Shown here: positions 43,993 to 53,121 of the stretch, one piece after another
Layout: the number at the start of each line of letters is the position of its first letter
Position numbering within the stretch: the stretch's first letter is position 1
Assembly (NCBI RefSeq): GCF_009696375.1
Contig: NZ_VUMD01000008.1
Location: forward strand, 1-64,000
Direction of reading: 5' to 3'
Length of the DNA stretch: 64,000 nt
DNA from: Clostridium porci
Lineage (GTDB): Bacteria; Bacillota; Clostridia; Lachnospirales; Lachnospiraceae
Notes under the pieces: model-generated
Database searches by the model: none
What the model was told of the DNA's origin: nothing
The model's input: the letters and a program-made list of their open reading frames with translations, nothing else
Translations under genes and position numbers: made by a program

Positions 43993-44774
43993 ATCTGTCC
44001 CTCCTTCTGCTCTATCTGATATACGTAATAGATAACTGCCAAAAGAGCTGCAATCACTGCAACTGCCATTGTATTCAGACTAAAATAAGTCACCAACACA
44101 AAGCCCAGCAGGAAAATGCAAATCTGCCACTGCTTCTTTAACAGGAAGGAAAGAATAATTCCCATTCCCAAAGCAGCCATCATACCGCCAAAGGTTCCAA
44201 GAAGGGTAGTCAGCCATCCGGGAATCATCGACGCGAAATCTCCCTGTGCGGAGGCGGCTGTCATGGATGAAAGCAGAATCACCGCCGGTATAAAACGGCA
44301 GGCAAAACCAATTAGCTGCCCCAAAACCAGATTGGGGATATACATTTTCCTGGTCTCACCCTCTTGCGCGTAGCGGCTGGCAATACGGTTTAAGGGAAGG
44401 TTTAAAGCGTAGGACAGATTCCACACCATCTGCCCTACCAGTCCTCCGATTCCGGGAAACACAACGGCAAGACCGATGGTCTCAGCTGCCTCCAGTCCCT
44501 TTCCAAACACCAGCGCGCCTGCGGCTCCAATATAAGTGGCGTAGGATAAATCCCAGGCTACGGCTCCACCAGGGGTAACATTTCCCATGTACATAATCTG
44601 CAGTGGAATGCCTACGAGCATAGCTGTCTGTACATCCCCTATAATGAGACCAACCATAAAGGCAGCCACCAGAGGTCTGCCCAAAGTATACCATCCAATT
44701 GTATTTCCTACAATGGAGCCAATGGAGCCCAGATAAATAAATAATGCTACGGCGATTATTTGAATTATGCTCAT
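43989..44774 (-). CDS. PTS mannose-family EIIC component
   Basis: 261 residues from the ATG at 44774, which lies 8 bases after AAAGGAG; an upstream in-frame ATG overlaps that site. Many hydrophobic helices and GNVTPGGAVAWDLSYATYIG, typical of EIIC-Man/Sor/Aga. It translocates the sugar with EIID. Confidence 0.9.
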   Translation of the reverse strand: MSIIQIIAVALFIYLGSIGSIVGNTIGWYTLGRPLVAAFMVGLIIGDVQTAMLVGIPLQIMYMGNVTPGGAVAWDLSYATYIGAAGALVFGKGLEAAETIGLAVVFPGIGGLVGQMVWNLSYALNLPLNRIASRYAQEGETRKMYIPNLVLGQLIGFACRFIPAVILLSSMTAASAQGDFASMIPGWLTTLLGTFGGMMAALGMGIILSFLLKKQWQICIFLLGFVLVTYFSLNTMAVAVIAALLAVIYYVYQIEQKEGQI

Positions 44775-44837
44775 ATCATACTCTCCTTTCATTCACACCT
44801 GACAACGGTTCAACCTGACACACTCAGCACAAGATTT

Positions 44838-45326
44838 CTAGATTGTTTTTTTAAAGGCTTCCCAGGTAGTTTTCAATGATGTAGGCAGCTGATGAAAAAA
44901 CACCTGGATACCCTTATCCGCAAAATGGTTCAAAGTCTCCACATCACTGTCGCTTAAGTAAAAGATACCTGTAGCCCCATCCAGCTTATGGACGGCATCT
45001 GCCTGCTTTGCCAGATTCCCCAGTATAATAGCCTTAGTGTCCCTTATCTCATCCTCAATATCCAAAAGCCGATCCGGTCTCTTTATAATTACCAGACGGT
45101 TCCCGCTGCCAGGTCTGCTTAAGACCTCCCTTGCCTCCTCTATAGAAACGATATGAGTTCTATACACAGACGGAACTCCCATTGACATAATGTTCTTAAG
45201 CATAGGATTTTTCGCGCTCACATCATCAATTGCCACAATCTCTTTAATCCCCAGTGCAGGGCACCATGCTACAATGGTCTGCCCGTGAATTAACCGGTCA
45301 TCAATTCTTACATATAAGTCTGCCAT
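44838..45326 (-). CDS. PTS mannose-family EIIB component
   Basis: 162 residues with VRIDDRLIHGQTIVAW, where His14 is the phosphorylated residue that phosphorylates the incoming sugar. Single-domain EIIB as in sorbose and N-acetylgalactosamine systems. It lies 18 bases after murQ. Confidence 0.9.
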   Translation of the reverse strand: MADLYVRIDDRLIHGQTIVAWCPALGIKEIVAIDDVSAKNPMLKNIMSMGVPSVYRTHIVSIEEAREVLSRPGSGNRLVIIKRPDRLLDIEDEIRDTKAIILGNLAKQADAVHKLDGATGIFYLSDSDVETLNHFADKGIQVFFHQLPTSLKTTWEAFKKTI

Positions 45327-45344
45327 CCCTTATCCCTCCCGTTA

Positions 45345-46283
45345 TTAATTAAAATCCTCCGCCTTCCATGTCTGCAAGCACCTTCTTACAAAGCCATTGT
45401 TCAAGCTCAGCCGTCGCTCTGCTTCCTCCAGGGAAATCCCAGTCTCTATCATAACAATAGCTGCCTTTATATTCCCCTTTGCCTTGGTAAGGGCTTTCTC
45501 CGCTGTTTCTTCCGTGCATTCGCAAGCCATCTGTACAATCCTTCTGGTTCTGTCCTCCAACTTTAAGTTAGTCGCCTTCATATCCACCATCAGGTTCTTG
45601 TATACCTTACCGATACCAACCATAGCCGCAGTAGATATCATATTCAGTATCAATTTCTCCGCAGTTCCGGCTTTCAGTCTGGTGGAGCCGGTAAGAATCT
45701 CCGGCCCTGCATCCACCTCAATTGCAATGTCAGAGTATGCCGACAGCACTGCAGGCCGGTTGCAGGAAAGACCTACACAGCAGGCTCCATTTTTCCTTGC
45801 GTACTCCAGAGCGCCGATACAGTAAGGAGTTCTTCCCGATGCAGAAAGGGCTACCACCACATCCCTTTCACAAACATTGATAGCCTCCAAGTCCCCGGCC
45901 CCATCCTCTCTGGAATCCTCAGCCCCTTCTTTTGCCCTTACAAATGCTTGCTCACCTCCTGCTATGATCCCCTTAACCTCGTCCATCGTAGAAAAGGTAG
46001 GCACACATTCCACTGCATCCAGAATTCCCAGCCGTCCGCTGGTTCCCGCTCCTGTGTAGATCAACCGTCCCCCCCTGCCAAGAGCATCCACAACTGCATG
46101 AACAGTCTTTTCAATCTCAGGTATAACCTCCTTCACAGCCTTATAGACGTTTCTGTCCTCCTCATTCATCACAGTCAGCAGCTCCCGGACGCTCATCTTG
46201 TCCAGCTCCAGGGTCTTGGGATTCCTGCTCTCTGTCTTAAGTTCTGACAAAACCGCTTTCTCACCTTCCCTTAATCTTACCAT
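45345..46283 (-). CDS. murQ: N-acetylmuramic acid 6-phosphate etherase
   Basis: 312 residues with the SIS sugar-binding fold (YTGAGTSGRLGILDAVE, and the ALSASGRTPY loop). It removes the lactyl ether from MurNAc-6-phosphate, giving GlcNAc-6-phosphate. This points to recycling or use of peptidoglycan. The start overlaps the PIG-L gene by 7 bases; AGAGGA precedes it. The PTS behind it should deliver the 6-phosphate. Confidence 0.92.
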   Translation of the reverse strand: MVRLREGEKAVLSELKTESRNPKTLELDKMSVRELLTVMNEEDRNVYKAVKEVIPEIEKTVHAVVDALGRGGRLIYTGAGTSGRLGILDAVECVPTFSTMDEVKGIIAGGEQAFVRAKEGAEDSREDGAGDLEAINVCERDVVVALSASGRTPYCIGALEYARKNGACCVGLSCNRPAVLSAYSDIAIEVDAGPEILTGSTRLKAGTAEKLILNMISTAAMVGIGKVYKNLMVDMKATNLKLEDRTRRIVQMACECTEETAEKALTKAKGNIKAAIVMIETGISLEEAERRLSLNNGFVRRCLQTWKAEDFN

Positions 46284-46963
46284 AATCTGTCCTCTATCTG
46301 ACTGGCATACATATATCCTACTGTTTTCATGGTATTTCCCGACTCAATTTCCCTCACCTTCATATTGACGGTGTAATATGGGATATAAGGGAAATCATTT
46401 ATCTCCCCCCTAAATACCTGATACTCTTTCAGTGCCTTAAACCACTGGTCAGCCTCCTCGTCCGTAAGACTGAAATATGCCTGAGGAATAAAGCCCTGCA
46501 AATCTTCAAAGGTCTCTCCGTATATCAGCCGGATGGGATTTCCTCCCTTTCTTAAATTCTTCACAGCCAGGGTCACGGCATCATGTGTATTGATATGTCT
46601 GGGATGCATAGATCCTCTCCAGTGGGTAATAACCAGCTCCACCTTCTCCTCTGCAAAATATCCGGCCAGCTTTGCTGCAAATTCCTCCAGAGAAGGCATA
46701 TTAGAGGATACATACCCCAGCCATATAGTATCTCCTCCCAACACTCTGGCTGCTCTCTGGTTCTGATCCAGAAGGGCTTTGAGGTAGGCAGTCTTGGCCT
46801 CCTCCGTTGCATGGGAATCCTCCAGCCGTCCCTGGGTCACATGGACTAAGGTACAGTGGCTTCCGGCTTTTGCATATTTTAATATCAAAGGCCCTCCCAT
46901 AAGCTCCGCATCCAGTGAATGAGCGCCGACGCTGACTACACGTTTTGCAACACCCATATCCAT
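46277..46963 (-). CDS. PIG-L family deacetylase
   Basis: 228 residues of the LmbE/PIG-L fold. The zinc motif is VGAHSLDAE, a variant of AHPDDE, with HPRHINTHDAV as the second ligand region. Family members remove N-acetyl groups from GlcNAc-type sugars. Its place between GNAT and murQ suggests it acts on the same amino sugar or a linked glycan. The altered first motif makes activity less certain. Confidence 0.8.
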   Translation of the reverse strand: MDMGVAKRVVSVGAHSLDAELMGGPLILKYAKAGSHCTLVHVTQGRLEDSHATEEAKTAYLKALLDQNQRAARVLGGDTIWLGYVSSNMPSLEEFAAKLAGYFAEEKVELVITHWRGSMHPRHINTHDAVTLAVKNLRKGGNPIRLIYGETFEDLQGFIPQAYFSLTDEEADQWFKALKEYQVFRGEINDFPYIPYYTVNMKVREIESGNTMKTVGYMYASQIEDRLW

Positions 46964-46986
46964 TACCTTCCTTTCATTTTTCTCAA

Positions 46987-47925
46987 TTAAATATCCTTTC
47001 TGTAATCCTTAAAAGTACGGAATACATGAACTCCATGGCGTTCATAGAACCTGCGCCCCGGCTCATCGGTGGATACAAAATACAGATGGTAAATTCCTCT
47101 TTTGGTCATCTCCAGCTGTGCCAAATCAAAGAGAACGCTCCCCACTCCCTTATTTCTCAACCGCTCAGCCGTGCCGATGGGTCCGAACCGCATGGGATTC
47201 TCATCGATCATCCGGGTACAAAAACCGCAGATTTTATTTTCCTGATCCAGAGCCAGGAGAATACAGTCCTCCGCCCGGTCATGCTGCATGGTCAGCATAC
47301 AGTTGCGCTTCCAGCCGCCTCCAAACTCATCCCTTGCAAAATTAAGGAGTTCCACCGCATAGCTGTAATCAAACATTTGAAAACGAAAGCCCGCCTCATT
47401 GACCTTTTTAAGCCGTTCCTTTGCCTCCAAGGAAAGCTGGTAGCCGTGAAGATCCTTGCACATAGAATAGCTGATGTTTCCTCCCTTATACCCTTTAGAC
47501 TGAAAGAAGGCTGCGCTGTCCCTGTAGTTCTCCACATCCACACCAGGAAAGAAATAGCTTGGACTGTAGGCCGCCAGGGTAACGTTCTTTGCCCCCCTGT
47601 TTCTTAAGTCTGTCTCTGCCCGGTTCACAAGTTCTGTTCCAATACCTCTGCGCCTGTACTCCTCCGCCACAAACATCACGTTTATCCAGCCTCTGTCCGG
47701 TTCAGTTCCCCGCTCCAAATAGGGAAATTTTCTCTTGGTTGCCAGAAGAAATCCAGTGAGCTTCTCCCCCTCAAAAGCTGCATAGCAAAGCTCTGAATCA
47801 AAGTTGTCATCCAGCAAGGCCTGCTGCCTGAATTTATGTACGGTAATTGGGTCTGCCGGCAGCGTCTCATTCCAGAGCTTTACCACCTCTCTTTCATATG
47901 TTTGGTTATAGGTTTCAATTCTCAT
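46987..47925 (-). CDS. Double GNAT-family acetyltransferase
   Basis: 312 residues from the ATG at 47925, which follows AAAGGAGGT. There are two GNAT folds: the first has EEYRRRGIGTELVNRAE (acetyl-CoA site), the second GTAERLRNKGVGSVLFDLA. It probably acetylates an amino group. In this operon a sugar amine or a muropeptide-derived amine is a likely acceptor, opposing the PIG-L deacetylase; this is inferred from position only. Confidence 0.8.
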   Translation of the reverse strand: MRIETYNQTYEREVVKLWNETLPADPITVHKFRQQALLDDNFDSELCYAAFEGEKLTGFLLATKRKFPYLERGTEPDRGWINVMFVAEEYRRRGIGTELVNRAETDLRNRGAKNVTLAAYSPSYFFPGVDVENYRDSAAFFQSKGYKGGNISYSMCKDLHGYQLSLEAKERLKKVNEAGFRFQMFDYSYAVELLNFARDEFGGGWKRNCMLTMQHDRAEDCILLALDQENKICGFCTRMIDENPMRFGPIGTAERLRNKGVGSVLFDLAQLEMTKRGIYHLYFVSTDEPGRRFYERHGVHVFRTFKDYRKDI

Positions 47926-47972
47926 ATTGACCTCCTTTGCTCTCCATAGTGGGTCTTTGTAATTCTGGCCCA

Positions 47973-48821
47973 TTATAGCCTGGCATCTTTACTTATAAGG
48001 TTTCTTCTAAGCTGCTCCATATCGCGCTCATAATTGCTCTTTACATAAGCTGTAAAAAGTATGTCAATCATGTTTAATTGTGAAATTCTGGACGATGTGG
48101 CCGCTGTGCGGATAAGCAGCTCCTTGGATGACACATAAAGCCTGTAATCTGCCAAAGCCGTCAGAGCTGTCTCTGTAAACCGCGTTATAGCAATAATTGG
48201 TACATCCCTCTCCTTCAGAACTCTAGCACAGGTAATCATCTCTGAGGTAATGCCTGAATAGCTGATAATAATGGCTGCATCATCAGCCGTCATATTCCTG
48301 GCACACACCAGCTGGAGATGCCAATCATCATTGCAGGTACTGGGTTTGTTTAGACGCAGCAGCTTCAAATACATATCCCTGGCCGCCAGCAGAGAGGAAC
48401 CAATGCCAAACAGGCCAATATTTCTGGAACGTTCCAGAACCTTCACCACCTGCCTCAGCACCTCTACATCAACCAGCTTCCTGGTATCCTCCATAGCCTG
48501 GATGCTCCGGTAAGTTACCTTATCCACAATATCCTCCAAACTGTCCTCCTTTTGAATTTCTGCGGAAATATCTTTCCGGTTCTCGCTGCGAATAGCATTT
48601 TCATAATTAAGCGATGCCAGAAACTCCCTGTATCCACCAAATCCAAGCTTTTTACAAAACCGTATAACAGTGGAGGCTGAGGTATATGCTTTCTCTGCCA
48701 GGGCATGGATACTCAGTTCTCCTGCCTCTTCAGGGTATTCCAACAAAAACCGCACCAGATTCCGTTCCGCCCCATTAGCCTGGGGCATGTACTCTTGAAG
48801 CCTTACCATTACATTTTTCAT
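47973..48821 (-). CDS. MurR/RpiR family transcriptional regulator
   Basis: 282 residues: an N-terminal RpiR helix-turn-helix (LAEKAYTSASTVIRFCKKLGFGGYREF) and a C-terminal SIS domain (IGLFGIGSSLLAARDM, ISYSGITSEMI) that binds a phosphosugar. It should sense MurNAc-6-phosphate or a related compound and control this operon. An inverted repeat lies inside its promoter. Confidence 0.9.
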   Translation of the reverse strand: MKNVMVRLQEYMPQANGAERNLVRFLLEYPEEAGELSIHALAEKAYTSASTVIRFCKKLGFGGYREFLASLNYENAIRSENRKDISAEIQKEDSLEDIVDKVTYRSIQAMEDTRKLVDVEVLRQVVKVLERSRNIGLFGIGSSLLAARDMYLKLLRLNKPSTCNDDWHLQLVCARNMTADDAAIIISYSGITSEMITCARVLKERDVPIIAITRFTETALTALADYRLYVSSKELLIRTAATSSRISQLNMIDILFTAYVKSNYERDMEQLRRNLISKDARL

Positions 48822-48877
48822 CTTCCACCTCGTACTATCTTCATTATATTTTTAGAAATAAAATAGTCAATATAGTC

Positions 48878-48906
48878 ATTGTATTATGAAATATTGTTTC
48901 AATCAA
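48878..48906 (-). promoter_or_regulatory. Promoter with built-in operator for the RpiR operon
   Basis: On the minus strand TTGATT, 17 bases, TACAAT. The spacer holds TGAAA-N5-TTTCA (48887-48901), an inverted repeat of the type bound by RpiR proteins. A repressor there would block RNA polymerase. Confidence 0.6.
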
Positions 48907-48968
48907 TGATTTCATTTTGAGGATTCAGAGCCATAATTTGAAGCTTATTTTTGCCATAAGACAAATAA

Positions 48969-49002
48969 AGCGCGCTGTCCCCCGTCATAAGGACAACGCA
49001 CT
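48969..49002 (-). terminator. Terminator after spoVT
   Basis: TGCGTTGTCC pairs with GGACAGCGCG (wobble pairs) and is followed by CTTTATTTG on the minus strand. Confidence 0.6.
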
Positions 49003-49039
49003 TTAATCTCCTGTCATCACCTGTAATGGCCTTCTCTTA

Positions 49040-49588
49040 TTAGCCCTCCATCTGCCTGCCCAGAAACCCGGCGGCAGTGGAGGCCAGCTTCATTTCCATA
49101 TCTCCGAACTTAGCCCTTGCTTCCCGGCTCATGAGAGCTACCGCGCCGATAGCATCGCCCTCGCAGATGATAGGAGCTACGACCTGAGCCGTAATCCCCT
49201 CCAGCTCCTCGTCCACCAGCTGTATAAACATTTTATCATCCTTTCCTGCCAACACGGTCATTCTCTCATTAATGGCAATCTCTAACTGGCGGCTGATATT
49301 GCGCTGAAGCAAATCCTTCTTTGCCCCTCCTGCCACCGCAATCACCTGATCTCTGTCTGTTATGCATACCAGCAGCCCGGTAGACTGAGCCATGGCTTCT
49401 GCATACTGAACCGCAAAAACGGTAAGCTCCATCATGGGTGAATATTTCTTAAGAATAATTTCTCCCTCTCTATCGGTAAATATCTCTAAGGGAGTACCTT
49501 CCCTGAGCCTTAAGGTACGGCGGATTTCCTTCGGAATAACCACACGCCCCAGGTCATCAATTCTTCTTACTATTCCTGTAGCTTTCAT
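49040..49588 (-). CDS. spoVT: Stage V sporulation protein T
   Basis: 182 residues: an N-terminal AbrB swapped-hairpin domain (ATGIVRRIDDLGRVVIPKEI) and a C-terminal GAF domain (FAVQYAEAMAQSTGLLVCI). SpoVT regulates sigma-G genes in the forespore. GAGG precedes the ATG. It marks the organism as a likely spore former. Confidence 0.93.
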   Translation of the reverse strand: MKATGIVRRIDDLGRVVIPKEIRRTLRLREGTPLEIFTDREGEIILKKYSPMMELTVFAVQYAEAMAQSTGLLVCITDRDQVIAVAGGAKKDLLQRNISRQLEIAINERMTVLAGKDDKMFIQLVDEELEGITAQVVAPIICEGDAIGAVALMSREARAKFGDMEMKLASTAAGFLGRQMEG

Positions 49589-49727
49589 AACAAAATTCCT
49601 CCATTAACTGTACTATCCGTTTCTGGAAATAGTATCTGTAGTATGGAGGAATTTATACCTTTATGCTAATACATATTTTTAATTAGCTGCTTACAGCCTA
49701 AGCTTTAAGCCTCTATTTAAAACCATG

Positions 49728-51539
49728 CTATTTCTTATAGTCAAAATCTGGAATATGGCTCCATCTCTCTTTAAAGTAATGAGCGGCCAGCTTGGGCTTT
49801 CTGTCCCTGGTAAATAAGCCCTTCTTATTGCCCTGAACCCGCAGAAGACTCTGGCTGGTTGCAAAATCAGCAAAGTTCCAGGCCTGCTCCCCTACTACAA
49901 AATCATACGCATCAAATACCCTGTTGTTCATTTTGTAATATTCTACTTGAAATTCCTCTGTATACATAACCGGAGTGGTATCATGGAGCCCCATTACTGT
50001 ATCAGCTCCGTACTCAGTAAAGACCACCGGCTTTCCTATTTTGCGCCATGCGTCCAGTTCTCTGCGCAGGGCTTTTTCCGGCTCTTCCAAATCCGGTCCG
50101 CCAAAATACCATCCATAATAACGGTTTAAACAGATTACATCGCTGAGTTTGGAAGAACAATCTGTCTCCGGTCCGCCTCCCATCTGTACGCTCACCAAGG
50201 TACAGGGACGTTTCTGGGGGTCCAGGCTGCGGGCCAGCTCATAGAGGGGCGCAAAATACTCATATGCCCCCTCAGAGTAGGAATCCGGCTCATTGGCAAT
50301 GCTCCACATCACTACGCAGGCATGGTTCTTATCCCTTGCAATCAAATCACGGATAACCTCCTTATGATGCTCTTGCGTCTTAACTCCATGCTCCTTATCA
50401 AAGGTTTTTATCTTCTGTCCGTTGAAGTTAGCGCCTCCCCCAAATTCCAGGTTCACTCCCACTGCCGTGGTCTCGTCAATTACCACGATTCCCTCTTCAT
50501 CGCACAGACGCATCATTTCCTCACTGTAGGGGTAATGGCTGGTTCGGAAACTGTTTGCTTTCTGCCATTTCATAATGGATATATCCTTTGTGTTCATAGG
50601 GAGATTGATGCCTCTTCCCCCAGGAAAGGTGTCCTCATGCTTGCCGTAGCCCTTAAAGTAAAAGGGCTTCTCATTAATCAGGAACCGCGTCCCTTCTACC
50701 CGTACCGTCCTTACGCCATAGGGAAGGGTATATACATCCTCTCCAAAGGTTACTCTTACATTATAGAGATAGGCCTTAAGGGGCTGCCACAGCGTTACAT
50801 CCCTTATGGTTAGAATTCCCTCCTGCCCCTCTGCCCTGGCTGCCAGCCTGCTATCACGGTCAAAAATCTCTACCAGACATTTTCCCTCTCCCTCTGTCTC
50901 AATATGGTAGGAAAGCTTTGCATCCTTTCCCTTTACCTGAGCCGTCAAACTAATGTCCTTTATATAACGCTTTGGAGTTGTGTAGATTTTTACCGGTCTT
51001 GTGATGCCGCAGTAATTAAAAAAGTCAAAATTGGGGTTGTTCTGGGGCTTTCCATTTTCATTACCGCCTCCAATACCTGCAATCCCAGACAGCATATTGC
51101 TCTTTCCGCCTACAGGCAGGGTCGTATAATCAATGATATTGTTCACCGCAACCGTCAGCAGGTTATCTCCCTCTTTCAGAATATTGGTCAGCTCTGCTTC
51201 AAAGGGAAGAAAGCCACCCTTGTGTTCGCAGATCAGGCTGCCGTTTAAATATACCTTTGCCTCATGGGTTACGGCCCCAAAGCGCAGCACAATGCGCTGG
51301 CTTTTTAAAAACTCAGGCAGGGATATCTGTCTCTGGTAGAAAACCCAGCCATAATGGTCTCTAAAATCCAGTCCTTCCTTTAGATCATTGTAGGAAGCAG
51401 GCACCGGCATAGTCATTGGCGCCTTAAGGGGACGTTTAAACCATTCATCTGAAAAGCCTGTGCCGTCATCCAGCTTAAAATCCCAGACGCCGCTTAAATC
51501 GCTTAATAATCTTGATGGTGTTAAAACAGGGTATAGCAT
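49728..51539 (-). CDS. uidA: Beta-glucuronidase (GH2)
   Basis: 603 residues with sugar-binding, Ig-like and TIM-barrel domains. The acid/base Glu is in WSIANEPDS, the nucleophile Glu in VFTEYGAD, and the NxK motif for the glucuronic carboxylate is in QGNKKGLFTRDRKPK. An insertion after TTAVGVNLEFGG resembles the Loop-1 class able to use drug glucuronides. No signal peptide, so it works in the cytoplasm on glucuronides brought in by the co-transcribed transporter 4 bases upstream. GGAG precedes the ATG. Confidence 0.92.
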   Translation of the reverse strand: MLYPVLTPSRLLSDLSGVWDFKLDDGTGFSDEWFKRPLKAPMTMPVPASYNDLKEGLDFRDHYGWVFYQRQISLPEFLKSQRIVLRFGAVTHEAKVYLNGSLICEHKGGFLPFEAELTNILKEGDNLLTVAVNNIIDYTTLPVGGKSNMLSGIAGIGGGNENGKPQNNPNFDFFNYCGITRPVKIYTTPKRYIKDISLTAQVKGKDAKLSYHIETEGEGKCLVEIFDRDSRLAARAEGQEGILTIRDVTLWQPLKAYLYNVRVTFGEDVYTLPYGVRTVRVEGTRFLINEKPFYFKGYGKHEDTFPGGRGINLPMNTKDISIMKWQKANSFRTSHYPYSEEMMRLCDEEGIVVIDETTAVGVNLEFGGGANFNGQKIKTFDKEHGVKTQEHHKEVIRDLIARDKNHACVVMWSIANEPDSYSEGAYEYFAPLYELARSLDPQKRPCTLVSVQMGGGPETDCSSKLSDVICLNRYYGWYFGGPDLEEPEKALRRELDAWRKIGKPVVFTEYGADTVMGLHDTTPVMYTEEFQVEYYKMNNRVFDAYDFVVGEQAWNFADFATSQSLLRVQGNKKGLFTRDRKPKLAAHYFKERWSHIPDFDYKK

Positions 51540-51543
51540 ATCT

Positions 51544-52932
51544 TTATTCTCCTCTCTTTTCCTTCAATATCTGAGCGTTTTTCTCAACCGTATTTTTATT
51601 CAGGGGATATAAGAACCTAAGCCCCAGAGCCAGAAGCAGAAAGCCTGCCGCCGGTACAAGACAGGTAATATTATAAATTCCGTTCACCACACTTGTGTCA
51701 AAGGCGGTTGCTGCCGTATAGCCGGCTAGGCTAAGAAGCCCTCCTGTAAGACCGGCGGAAGCCGCCTGTCCCAGCTTTCTGGCAAATGAATACACTGCAT
51801 AGATCGTTCCATCGGATCTTGTCCCTGTACGTATCTCATCATCATCAATTACATCTGTAATCATACTCCAGCATAGCAAATTAAAAAACGCGAAACCCAG
51901 GGTGGCTGCCATGTAAAGCCCAACAAACACCCACACATTTTTCGTATGGAGAAAGAACGCAAGCAGCATAGCTCCGGCTCCCACAAGGGCTCCCATGGTG
52001 GACAGCTCCCTCTTGCCGTATGCAGAGGCCAGCCTTACGATCACAGTAGAAAGCAGAATTGTTATAAGACTGGAAAGCATGGTAGCTACTGACATGGCCT
52101 CCCGATTGCCAAAATAATTAGGGTATATAAAATTTCCCATACCGCTAAGTGTAAGCTGCGCCAGAAGCAGAAGGAGAGCAGCCACAACAATTCCAATCAG
52201 GGCTCTGTTTCCTATCAGAACCTTGAGAAGCTTCTTAAAGGAAAATTTCTCAGTTACCTTCTCCATCTTTACACGTTCCGTTGTCATGACATAACACAGA
52301 AGATAGCAGATAACAGCGCCAATGGAGCATGCCAAAGCAGCAGCAGCCATTTTTTCGCCGGAAAGAACTGTATTTCCGTTTGCGTCCTCATAGTAAACTA
52401 CTAAGGGCAGAACTACACCAATTACGGTACTTGCCAACGTTGCGCCTACGGTACGGAAGCTGGATAAGGAGGCTCTCTGGTTAGGCTCTGCCGTAATTGC
52501 AGAAGCCATGGAGCCATAGGGAATATTAATGCTTGTATAAAAGATGCTTCCCCAAAGCAGATAGGTAAAGAGCATCCAGAAGATCTTAAAGCCCATAGGC
52601 ATATTCTTAAACCATACCGCATACATAAGGAAGGAGGCAAGAGCCACCGGGCCGCACATTCTTCGAAGCCAGGGCGCAAACTTTCCCTTTTTACCCGGCC
52701 TGCTTCGGTCACAGATCTGTCCCATAGCCACATCTGTAAAGGCATCCACAACTCTGGCCAGCATCATCATAGCCCCTACCAGGCCTGCGGCAACATCCAT
52801 TACATCTGTATAAAATTTCATAAGAAACATAGATGACAAAAGAAAAGTGAAATCATTTCCAAAGTCTCCAAACATATACCCCAGACGGTCCATCATGCCA
52901 AATGGCCTTGTGGGGCCTGTATTTCTAACCAT
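51544..52932 (-). CDS. GPH-family glycoside:cation symporter (probable glucuronide transporter)
   Basis: 462 residues, about twelve hydrophobic helices. GYMFGDFGNDFTFLLSSMFL and the FTDVAMGQICDRSRPGKKGKF loop are typical of the glycoside-pentoside-hexuronide family, to which UidB and MelB belong. Placement directly before the beta-glucuronidase suggests it brings in glucuronides. GAGGAG precedes the ATG. Confidence 0.88.
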   Translation of the reverse strand: MVRNTGPTRPFGMMDRLGYMFGDFGNDFTFLLSSMFLMKFYTDVMDVAAGLVGAMMMLARVVDAFTDVAMGQICDRSRPGKKGKFAPWLRRMCGPVALASFLMYAVWFKNMPMGFKIFWMLFTYLLWGSIFYTSINIPYGSMASAITAEPNQRASLSSFRTVGATLASTVIGVVLPLVVYYEDANGNTVLSGEKMAAAALACSIGAVICYLLCYVMTTERVKMEKVTEKFSFKKLLKVLIGNRALIGIVVAALLLLLAQLTLSGMGNFIYPNYFGNREAMSVATMLSSLITILLSTVIVRLASAYGKRELSTMGALVGAGAMLLAFFLHTKNVWVFVGLYMAATLGFAFFNLLCWSMITDVIDDDEIRTGTRSDGTIYAVYSFARKLGQAASAGLTGGLLSLAGYTAATAFDTSVVNGIYNITCLVPAAGFLLLALGLRFLYPLNKNTVEKNAQILKEKRGE

Positions 52933-52963
52933 TGTAAACTCCTCCTTCTGAATCAGCCACTAG

Positions 52964-53006
52964 CTGTTTGTGTAAACAGTATATACGTTTATATTATCCA
53001 GTGTTA
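52964..53006 (-). promoter_or_regulatory. Candidate promoter and palindrome of the glucuronidase operon
   Basis: On the minus strand TAACAC, 17 bases, TATACT, with the palindrome CTGTTT-N4-AAACAG (52964-52979) overlapping the -10 and start. The -35 is poor, which fits a promoter needing an activator. The palindrome could be a repressor site. Confidence 0.4.
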
Positions 53007-53060
53007 GATTAATATTTATTTTAATTGTTAATATTTTTATATTGTTTGTATTTAAAATAT

Positions 53061-53092
53061 ATATTATACTATTTAAAGTAAATATTATACTA
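53061..53092 (+). repeat. Two direct repeats 21 bp apart before the AraC gene
   Basis: ATATTATACTA at 53061-53071 and 53082-53092. A spacing of two helix turns is common for AraC-family half sites. The region is very AT-rich, so chance is possible. Confidence 0.35.
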
Positions 53093-53121
53093 ATTATCAG
53101 CACAGAGGAGGCTACAGGCTG

